Origin: Actinomycetota bacterium
GTDB taxonomy: Bacteria; Actinomycetota; Humimicrobiia; Humimicrobiales; Humimicrobiaceae
NCBI GenBank assembly: GCA_003155275.1
Contig: PMCC01000030.1
Span: 27,796 to 35,140 of the forward strand
Reading direction: 5' to 3'
Length of the DNA: 7,345 nt
Shown here: positions 1-5,214 of the stretch, in pieces
How positions within the stretch are numbered: position 1 is the first letter of the stretch
Layout of the letters: each line of letters opens with the position of its first letter
The notes under the pieces: model-generated
Databases searched by the model: none
The model's input: the letters and a program-made list of their open reading frames with translations, nothing else
What the model was told of the DNA's origin: nothing
Translations under genes and position numbers: made by a program

Positions 1-47
1 ATTATGCTTTCCCTTATTTAAACTTTTTAGAAAGAGAGTCATAAAAG

Positions 48-2225
48 TTGGCCGTATTAATATCCGAATTTAACAACAATCACATAAAGACAGTCTCGAC
101 AGAGTTATCAGTAAAGTCCTGGCAGGTGGAAAATACTGCAAAACTTTTAGCAGAAGGGGCAACCATACCTTTTATATCCAGGTATCGAAAAGAAGCCACT
201 GGTGAACTGGATGAGGTGCAGGTCGAATCCATAAGAGACAGGCTGACAAAACTTCAGGAAATAGATAACCGCAGGCTGGCAATATTAAATGAAATTGAAA
301 AACAGGGCAAACTGACTGATGAGCTTAAAACCCGCCTGGAAAATGCAAATACCTTAACCGAACTTGAGGATCTGTATCTTCCATATAAACCAAAAAGAAG
401 AACCAGGGCAGATGCCGCACGGGAAAAAGGGCTTGAGGAACTGGCAAAGCTTATATTTGAGCAGGACGGCGGACGTGATTGTGAAAATGAGGCCCTAAGG
501 TTCTTAAATGATAAGGTTGAAAATATTATCGAGGCACTTCAGGGAGCAAGGGATATAATTGCTGAATGGATAAGCGAAGACAAACGGGCAAGGGACAGCA
601 TAAGAGAGGTATTTAAAAACGAGGCAATTATAAAATCAAAAATCTATGAAGGGCTCGAAGAGCCGGGAGCCAAGTACAGGGATTATTTTGAATTTGGGGA
701 GGAGCTTGCAAAATGTCCTTCCCACAGGCTTCTTGCCATAAGAAGAGGGGAGTCTGAAGAGTTCCTTAAAGTAACCATAACGGTAAGCGAAGAAAATGCA
801 ATCACTGCGCTGAAAAAGATCTTTATAAATGAGGGTTCTAAGAAAAAAAGCGGCCCGGCCAATAAATCATCTGAACAGGTAAAGACAGCAATCAGGGATT
901 GTTTTAAAAGGCTGTTGGCTCCATCAATTGAAACAGAATTTGCAAAAAGCTCCAAAGAATCGGCAGATGATGAAGCTATAAAAGTGTTTGGGCTCAATCT
1001 AAGGCAGCTTTTGCTTGCGCCTTTTCTTGGGCAAAAAAATGTGCTTGCGCTTGACCCCGGATACAGGACAGGATGTAAACTTGTCGTTTTAAACAGGCAA
1101 GGCGATTTACTCTTAAATGATACTATTTATCCACACCAGCTGCAAAACAAGGTAGAAGAAGCAGGGCAAAAACTTGCCATTTTTGTCGCTAAATATGAAA
1201 TCGATGCAATCGCTATCGGAAACGGTACGGCAAGCAGGGAAACAAAGGAATTTGTGGAAAACATAGATTTCGGAAAACCTGTAAAGGTATTTGTCGTCAG
1301 CGAAAACGGCGCATCCATTTATTCAGCATCTGCTGCTGCCCGGGAAGAGTTTCCTGATTATGATGTCACTGTAAAAGGCTCTGTGTCAATCGGAAGACGG
1401 CTGATGGACCCGCTTGCAGAACTGGTTAAAATAGAGCCAAAAAATTTAGGTGTAGGGCAGTACCAGCATGATGTTGACCAGAATAAATTAAAGGAGAATC
1501 TTGATAGGGTGGTACAGAGTTGTGTGAACATGGTTGGAGTCAATTTAAACACGGCAAGCAAACATTTACTGACGTATGTGTCCGGGCTTGGGCCCGTCCT
1601 TGCTTTAAATATAGTTAATTTCAGGAAAGAAAACGGCCCATTCAAATCAAGGCATGAGCTTTTAAAAGTTTCTCGGATGGGGGAAAAGGCTTTTATACAA
1701 TGCGCGGGGTTTTTAAGAATACAGGAAGGGTTAAACCCGCTGGATAACAGCGCGGTGCACCCGGAAAGTTATTATATAGTTGAAAAAATGGCACAACATC
1801 TCGGATGCAATATCGCAGCGCTTATTACTGATGAAAAGTTAAGGGCACAGATAGATATTGCCGACTACACAGATGAAAAAACAGGGATTCCAACTCTAAA
1901 GGATATAATTGGTGAATTAGCCAAACCAGGCAGGGATCCGAGAAAAAGTATTACTGTCTTTGAATTTAAAAAGGATGTAAAAACAATGGAGGATTTAAAA
2001 CAGGGGATGGTTCTGCCAGGTATTGTAACAAATATTACTAATTTTGGCGCATTTGTGGATATCGGTGTAAAACATGACGGGCTGGTGCATATTTCGCAAA
2101 TATCGAAGGAATTTATAAAAAACCCTGCAGACAAACTGGCGCTTCACCAGGAGGTTATGGTAAAAGTCCTTGAAGTGGACATCCCGCGAAAAAGGATACA
2201 GCTATCTATACGGGATGCGCTGTAA
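48..2225 (+). CDS. tex: Tex-family RNA-binding transcriptional accessory protein
   Basis: The 725-residue product has the full Tex architecture and the family's usual length. The N-terminal helical region carries the signature WQVENTAKLL..GATIPFISRYRKEATG (about residues 25-50). A YqgF/RNase H-like fold begins near residue 331 (VLALDPGYRTG, Asp336). A helix-hairpin-helix region follows around residues 490-560 (SGLGPVLALNIV at 512 onward). A C-terminal S1 RNA-binding domain spans about 650-722 (GMVLPGIVTNITNFGAFVDIG, then DGLVHISQIS), and the protein ends directly after it. Tex is a cytoplasmic nucleic-acid-binding protein that influences transcription; its exact role varies between species. 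The start is TTG: an in-frame TAA at 42-44 lies one codon upstream, and a purine-rich AGAAAGAGAG (about 29-38) provides a ribosome site about 9 bases away. The next in-frame GTG (126) would cut into the conserved WQVEN block. The gene is more GC-rich than everything downstream and appears to be the chromosomal core side of the window. Confidence 0.97.
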   Translation: MAVLISEFNNNHIKTVSTELSVKSWQVENTAKLLAEGATIPFISRYRKEATGELDEVQVESIRDRLTKLQEIDNRRLAILNEIEKQGKLTDELKTRLENANTLTELEDLYLPYKPKRRTRADAAREKGLEELAKLIFEQDGGRDCENEALRFLNDKVENIIEALQGARDIIAEWISEDKRARDSIREVFKNEAIIKSKIYEGLEEPGAKYRDYFEFGEELAKCPSHRLLAIRRGESEEFLKVTITVSEENAITALKKIFINEGSKKKSGPANKSSEQVKTAIRDCFKRLLAPSIETEFAKSSKESADDEAIKVFGLNLRQLLLAPFLGQKNVLALDPGYRTGCKLVVLNRQGDLLLNDTIYPHQLQNKVEEAGQKLAIFVAKYEIDAIAIGNGTASRETKEFVENIDFGKPVKVFVVSENGASIYSASAAAREEFPDYDVTVKGSVSIGRRLMDPLAELVKIEPKNLGVGQYQHDVDQNKLKENLDRVVQSCVNMVGVNLNTASKHLLTYVSGLGPVLALNIVNFRKENGPFKSRHELLKVSRMGEKAFIQCAGFLRIQEGLNPLDNSAVHPESYYIVEKMAQHLGCNIAALITDEKLRAQIDIADYTDEKTGIPTLKDIIGELAKPGRDPRKSITVFEFKKDVKTMEDLKQGMVLPGIVTNITNFGAFVDIGVKHDGLVHISQISKEFIKNPADKLALHQEVMVKVLEVDIPRKRIQLSIRDAL

Positions 2226-2250
2226 ATACTTTTCAATTTTTAAAAAGCTG

Positions 2251-2279
2251 TAAAAATACCGACATTATTGTCATTTTTA
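2251..2279 (+). terminator. AT-rich hairpin just after tex, possible weak terminator
   Basis: TAAAAAT (2251-2257) pairs with ATTTTTA (2273-2279), and inside it GACA (2261-2264) pairs with TGTC (2269-2272) around a TTAT loop, with a 3-base bulge (ACC) on the left arm. It starts 26 bases after the tex stop codon. There is no strong GC stem and no long T tract beyond the right arm, so it is a candidate for ending tex transcription rather than a textbook intrinsic terminator. Confidence 0.3.
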
Positions 2280-2284
2280 GCAGT

Positions 2285-2320
2285 ACTTGGTACAGAACTC
2301 GGCTTATAGACTAACTCCAC
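2285..2320 (+). pseudogene. rnpB: 3' fragment of RNase P RNA (rnpB) carrying the CR-V core
   Basis: ACAGAACTCGGCTTATAG (2292-2309) matches the universally conserved CR-V segment of bacterial RNase P RNA (ACAGAAnCCGGCUUAUnG) with one C-to-T change. It is followed by ACTAACTCC, which looks like the 3' strand of helix P1. An intact rnpB needs roughly 350 bases, including a 5' core like GAGGAAAGTCCGGGCTCC. Only 60-odd bases separate this match from tex, neither that core nor a partner such as GGAGTTAGTC is seen upstream, and the tex coding sequence occupies the space. I read it as a non-functional 3' remnant. It may mark an old insertion or attachment site. The segment 2290-2331 also forms an inverted repeat (GTACAGAA / TTCTGTAC). 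Confidence 0.55.
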
Positions 2321-2331
2321 AAATTCTGTAC
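2290..2331. repeat. Inverted repeat around the rnpB-like fragment
   Basis: GTACAGAA (2290-2297) and TTCTGTAC (2324-2331) are perfect 8-base inverted arms separated by 26 bases. The left arm is part of the RNase P RNA-like core; the right arm lies outside it. It could be a hairpin in a transcript, recombinase arm sites, or chance. Confidence 0.35.
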
Positions 2332-2364
2332 TATAAAAAGGGCTCACTCGAAGATTAAAACCTG

Positions 2365-2382
2365 CAAAAATATTAATTTTTG
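2365..2382. repeat. AT-rich perfect hairpin CAAAAAT-ATTA-ATTTTTG
   Basis: CAAAAAT (2365-2371) and ATTTTTG (2376-2382) form a 7-base stem with an ATTA loop. It lies in non-coding DNA between the rnpB-like fragment and the recombinase fragment. No T tract follows on the plus strand. Function unknown; in DNA this AT-rich, such stems also arise by chance. Confidence 0.3.
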
Positions 2383-2511
2383 TGCTTAAATTATAACATT
2401 TTTTAGAGTTAATTAGTATTGTTTTTGTTCAGAAATTTTCTTAGTTAGCATAGAACTTTTTAATTAAGAAATAATAATATATTTTACCCCACTGTACTAC
2501 TCACTATATAT

Positions 2512-2610
2512 TTAAACATTAAAAACAGCTCTATATTTATGAGTTGTTGATTTTACAGCATCTTTTTCAGTTTGTAAGTAATTTAAGAAATAATCTATAT
2601 ATTCGTTCAT
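2512..2610 (-). pseudogene. N-terminal fragment of a XerC/XerD-like tyrosine recombinase
   Basis: On the minus strand an ATG (2610-2608) opens 32 codons ending at TAA (2514-2512). The peptide starts MNEYIDYFLNYLQTEK and continues with K-S-T-T-x-K-Y-R. This fits the opening of the core-binding (SAM-like) domain of tyrosine recombinases (pattern: FLxYLxxEKxxSxxTxxxYRxDL). After the stop, the next frame continues MFKYIV before another stop, which would suit a frameshift in the segment xxFxKYI. The catalytic domain with its R-H-R-Y residues is absent, so this is a relic and not a working enzyme. No good Shine-Dalgarno site precedes it. The homology call rests on a short match and was made by eye. 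Confidence 0.5.
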
Positions 2611-2635
2611 AATAATAATTTTGAGTTATTAATTT

Positions 2636-2656
2636 GGAGGGGGGTAGTAGTATAAT
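2636..2656 (+). promoter_or_regulatory. G-rich spot with consensus -10 hexamer TATAAT
   Basis: A run GGAGGGGGG (2636-2644) and an exact TATAAT (2651-2656) stand out in DNA of about one-quarter G+C. No -35-like hexamer sits at the usual 16-18 base spacing (TTGAGT at 2621 is 24 bases away), so this is a weak candidate promoter reading towards the crtQ-like gene with a leader of about 180 bases. Confidence 0.2.
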
Positions 2657-2792
2657 GGAGGATAATCAAGGGCTTTGTTATTAATTTTTATAAAAAAATA
2701 AAAAAGTTCAAATGAATCAAGATAAATGATATCAAATTTAAACAAATAATTTATAGCCTCATATTTAAAGAAATTTCTGGTTTCAAAAAAAT

Positions 2793-2817
2793 ATAGTTTA
2801 TATTATTTGAAAACTAT
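2793..2817. repeat. Inverted repeat upstream of crtQ-like gene
   Basis: ATAGTTT (2793-2799) and AAACTAT (2811-2817) are perfect 7-base arms around an 11-base spacer, centred about 37 bases before the ATG. A TTGAAA (2807-2812) and a TATATT (2833-2838) also lie here, 20 bases apart, which is longer than usual for a promoter. It may be an operator-promoter region for the accessory cluster, but AT-rich chance matches are common. Confidence 0.25.
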
Positions 2818-2841
2818 TTATATATTTTTAACTATATTTAA

Positions 2842-3948
2842 ATGAGCTATATAAACCTAATAATTCATATATTGTTCTGGTTGTTTGGTTTTTGGATGCT
2901 CTGGAAAATTCCATTTTGTAAAAATATTTGTATTACAAAAAACAATAATGTTTTTACTTTTTCTATAATAATACCTGCAAGAAATGAAGCAAAAAATTTA
3001 CCAAATTTGCTTAATTCACTTCAAAATTTACCTGCCAATATAAAGGAAATAATTATAGTTGATGATAATTCAACTGATGCAACTCTGGAAATTATAAAGA
3101 AATATAATACAAAAATAATCAGTTTGAATGATTTGCCTTCAGGTTGGACTGGTAAATCCTGGGCTTGCTTTAATGGAGCTAAAGCTGCTTTAGGAGATTA
3201 TTTATTATTTTTAGACGCAGATACAATATTAGTAGATAACGGTCTTAATCATATAATAAACTGTCCTATTTATAATTCTGGAGTAATTTCTATTCAACCT
3301 TATCACAAAATTAAAAAATTTTATGAAAATTTATCAATGTTTTTCAATATTATTTTAATGGCTGGAATGGGAACTTTTACCCCACTTCAAACAAAAATAA
3401 AACCCATTGGTGTTTTTGGTCCCTGTATGATTTGTAAAAAAGATGATTATTTTAAAATTGATGGCCATAAGGGTATAAAAAGTAAAGTTATAGAAGATAT
3501 TGAGATAGGAAAGTCGTTTTTAAAAGCAGGAGTTCCTATTTTTAATTTAGGAGGCAAAGGTACTATTAATTTTAGAATGTATCCAAATGGCTTAAAGGAT
3601 TTAATAAATGGCTGGGCTAAAGGTTTCGGAAAAGGTGCAAAATCTACTTCTTTTTCCATGCTTATTATGATTATTTGCTGGATTATTGGTTCGGCTTTTT
3701 CCATAGATTTATTTATAAGGGGTTTAGTTTTGCAAAATTTTATTTTAATAATATGTGGTGTAACGTTTTATATATTTTATATACTGCAGATTTTTTGGAT
3801 GTCTTATAGAATTGGAAATTTCAGCATTTTTACTTCTATTTTTTATCCAGTAGCTTTATTATTTTTTATTATAATTTTTTTCTATTCTTTAATCTTAATT
3901 TTATTTAAAAAGCAGGTTAATTGGAAAGGCAGGAAGATAAAGATTTGA
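2842..3948 (+). CDS. crtQ: CrtQ-like family 2 glycosyltransferase (diaponeurosporenoate glycosyltransferase type)
   Basis: The 368-residue membrane protein fits CrtQ (about 375 residues), which transfers glucose to the carboxylate of 4,4'-diaponeurosporenoate in the staphyloxanthin pathway. An N-terminal membrane helix (about residues 5-22) precedes a GT2 domain starting SIIIPARNEAKNL. Visible GT2 residues are the nucleotide-binding Asp pair D74-D75 (VDDNSTD), the DxD metal motif D125-A-D127, and the ED motif E218-D219 (EDIEIG). A conserved RMYPNG...GWAKG stretch follows. Three C-terminal membrane helices lie near 273-292, 299-320 and 336-357, so the active site faces the cytoplasm at the membrane. 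The ATG is directly preceded by an in-frame TAA (2839-2841), so no longer start is possible, and there is no Shine-Dalgarno match. The CrtO-like gene follows after 7 bases, which supports the carotenoid assignment. The acceptor could be another lipid. The family is firm; the exact substrate is inferred. Confidence 0.85.
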   Translation: MSYINLIIHILFWLFGFWMLWKIPFCKNICITKNNNVFTFSIIIPARNEAKNLPNLLNSLQNLPANIKEIIIVDDNSTDATLEIIKKYNTKIISLNDLPSGWTGKSWACFNGAKAALGDYLLFLDADTILVDNGLNHIINCPIYNSGVISIQPYHKIKKFYENLSMFFNIILMAGMGTFTPLQTKIKPIGVFGPCMICKKDDYFKIDGHKGIKSKVIEDIEIGKSFLKAGVPIFNLGGKGTINFRMYPNGLKDLINGWAKGFGKGAKSTSFSMLIMIICWIIGSAFSIDLFIRGLVLQNFILIICGVTFYIFYILQIFWMSYRIGNFSIFTSIFYPVALLFFIIIFFYSLILILFKKQVNWKGRKIKI

Positions 3949-3955
3949 AACACAA

Positions 3956-4447
3956 ATGGAGGTACTTAAAATCCCAGTAATTAATATAACCAATTTCTGG
4001 ATAATATTTTTGAATATTTTCGTATGGCTTATTATACATGTAGGGATTTCCTATATGTGTTTTAAAATACCTTTATCTTTTTTTATGAAAGATATTAGAT
4101 GGTTTAGGGTAAGAAACTGGGAGTTAAAAGGTAAAATATATCAAAGAATTTTTAATATAAAAAGATGGAAGGGTATTATTCCTGATGGGGGTAGTTTATT
4201 TAATAAAGGGTTTCCAAAAAAAAGTTTAAAAAATAGTCATTTTGAATATTTAAAAATATTTTTATATGAAACAAAAAGAGCAGAGTTCACACACTGGTTA
4301 ATTATACTGCCTGTTCCAATATTTTTTATCTGGAATTTGTGGTGGATAGGAATAATAATGATAATTTACGCGTTAATAGTCAATATTCCATGCATATTAC
4401 TACAGAGATATAATAGGGCTAGGATAGAATATTTATTTTATCGGTGA
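3956..4447 (+). CDS. crtO: CrtO-like glycosyl-carotenoid acyltransferase
   Basis: The 163-residue protein has the length of Staphylococcus aureus CrtO (about 165 residues), which puts the fatty acyl group on glycosyl-4,4'-diaponeurosporenoate. Motifs I recognise from that family are ETKRAEFTHW at residues 105-114, just before a hydrophobic stretch (ILPVPIFFIW), and QRYNRAR at 150-156 near the end. A central R-x-W-K segment (about 70-75) is followed by PDGGSLFNKGF, like the RKWK..LDG segment of CrtO. Membrane helices are near 14-36, 114-126 and 129-148. Residue E110 or H113 may be catalytic, but that is inference. It lies 7 bases after the crtQ-like stop, almost certainly in one transcript. 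An in-frame TAA (3938-3940) lies upstream and ATG 3956 is the first usable start. The nearest upstream purine-rich run (AGGAAG, 3931-3936) is about 19 bases away, and a strong GGAGGT (3958-3963) falls inside the gene. Confidence 0.88.
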   Translation: MEVLKIPVINITNFWIIFLNIFVWLIIHVGISYMCFKIPLSFFMKDIRWFRVRNWELKGKIYQRIFNIKRWKGIIPDGGSLFNKGFPKKSLKNSHFEYLKIFLYETKRAEFTHWLIILPVPIFFIWNLWWIGIIMIIYALIVNIPCILLQRYNRARIEYLFYR

Positions 4448-4481
4448 TTATAAAGAATTTACCAATTATGAAATGCCAAAG

Positions 4482-4499
4482 GTTTATTTTAAAATAAAC
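4482..4499. promoter_or_regulatory. 18-base perfect palindrome between crtO-like and SOUL genes
   Basis: GTTTATTTTAAAATAAAC (4482-4499) is a perfect loopless dyad, 34 bases after the crtO-like stop and 76 bases before the SOUL start. It could be an operator for a dimeric regulator. It lacks a loop and T tract, so a terminator is less likely. Its sequence differs from the second palindrome at 4555-4572. Confidence 0.35.
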
Positions 4500-4554
4500 T
4501 TGAAATACTAAAAGCTAACAATTAAAATTGATTATATAACAATTATTTTAAAGA

Positions 4555-4572
4555 AAATCTAATATTAGATTT
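4555..4572. promoter_or_regulatory. 18-base perfect palindrome abutting the SOUL start codon
   Basis: AAATCTAATATTAGATTT (4555-4572) is a perfect dyad that ends two bases before the ATG at 4575, where a ribosome site would normally lie. A dimeric regulator bound here, or a hairpin in the mRNA, would block transcription or initiation directly. TAGATT (4566-4571) also resembles a -10 element, which would give a nearly leaderless transcript. The function is inferred; the symmetry is seen. Confidence 0.4.
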
Positions 4573-4574
4573 AA

Positions 4575-5129
4575 ATGGCAATAGAAACTCCAAAATATAC
4601 AGTTTTAAAAAAATATAAAAATATTGAAATAAGGCAATATTCAGAATATATACAGGCTGAAGTTGAAGTTATTGCAGAAAATTACAAATCTGCCATTGAA
4701 AATGGTTTTGAGATACTTGCAAGTTATATTTTTGGTAATAATACAGGTCGACAAAAAATTGATATGACAACTCCGGTTAAAACTTCGAGATCGGAAAAAA
4801 TACCGATGACGACACCTGTAAAAGTATATGGGGAAGGAACATATACAGTTTCTTTTGTTATGCCTGCTAAATATACTCTTGAAACATTGCCTTTGCCCAA
4901 TGAAAAAAGCATTAATTTTAAAAAAATAAATGCAAAAAAAATAGCTGCCATTCGTTTTTCCGGTTTTTTTAAACAGGAAAATATTAGTAAAAATATTGCT
5001 TTGCTTAAGGAATATCTTTTAAAAGAAAATATAAGTACTGACAAAGAATTCGTTATAGCAGGTTATAGCCCTCCATGGATTCCAAGATTCCTTGCGAGAA
5101 ATGAAGTTATGTTAAAGTTAAATGAATAA
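4575..5129 (+). CDS. SOUL/HBP family heme-binding-type protein
   Basis: The 184-residue protein matches the SOUL family from end to end. It opens with ETPKYTVLKKYKNIEIRQY, the family's first strand. It has the twin MTTPV motif (M64 and M78, as KIDMTTPVK and KIPMTTPVK), then YTVSFVMPAKY with LPLPN, and ends with GYSPPWIPRFLARNEVMLKL, the usual Y-x-P-P-W...RNEV tail. Members bind heme or other tetrapyrroles in some organisms, but binding residues differ and bacterial roles are poorly known. No signal peptide or membrane helix is visible, so it is probably cytoplasmic. The ATG is preceded directly by an in-frame TAA (4572-4574), so this is the longest start. There is no Shine-Dalgarno site; instead a perfect palindrome lies just upstream. 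It sits between the carotenoid-tailoring pair and the flavoprotein, with gaps of 127 and 85 bases, so it may have its own promoter. Confidence 0.93.
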   Translation: MAIETPKYTVLKKYKNIEIRQYSEYIQAEVEVIAENYKSAIENGFEILASYIFGNNTGRQKIDMTTPVKTSRSEKIPMTTPVKVYGEGTYTVSFVMPAKYTLETLPLPNEKSINFKKINAKKIAAIRFSGFFKQENISKNIALLKEYLLKENISTDKEFVIAGYSPPWIPRFLARNEVMLKLNE

Positions 5130-5214
5130 GTGTTAATTTTCAATTGTAATTATTTTTTTGTAATACATTTTTAAATACTAAAATATTTTATTACTAGTCT
5201 GGAAATAAAATCTT

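Larger units (their letters stand above)
2226..2841. other. 616-base non-coding stretch between tex and crtQ-like gene
   Basis: No intact gene is visible on either strand. The stretch holds the post-tex hairpin, the rnpB-like fragment, an AT hairpin (2365-2382), the minus-strand recombinase fragment (2512-2610), a G-rich spot with a TATAAT hexamer (2636-2656) and an inverted repeat before the crtQ-like start (2793-2817). The mixture of broken pieces suggests decayed mobile DNA. Segments 2383-2511 and 2662-2790 are plain AT-rich sequence in which I see nothing. Confidence 0.7.

Noticed and set aside
683..2134. Several minus-strand open frames of 60-100 codons inside tex
   Set aside because: They lie fully inside a well-conserved gene, have no recognisable domains, and are explained by the coding bias of the sense strand.
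2226..2310. A complete rnpB gene ending at the CR-V match
   Set aside because: The space back to tex is only about 65 bases, and neither the 5' core GAGGAAAGTC segment nor a P1 partner is present.
2640..2662. tRNA-like look of GGGGTAGTAGTATAATGG
   Set aside because: No acceptor stem, anticodon stem or T-loop GTTCGANTC is found nearby.
2655..2684. Nine-codon frame (MEDNQGLCY) after a GGAGG run, as a possible leader peptide
   Set aside because: The spacing from GGAGG to the ATG is 14 bases, too long; no attenuator structure or run of regulatory codons follows.
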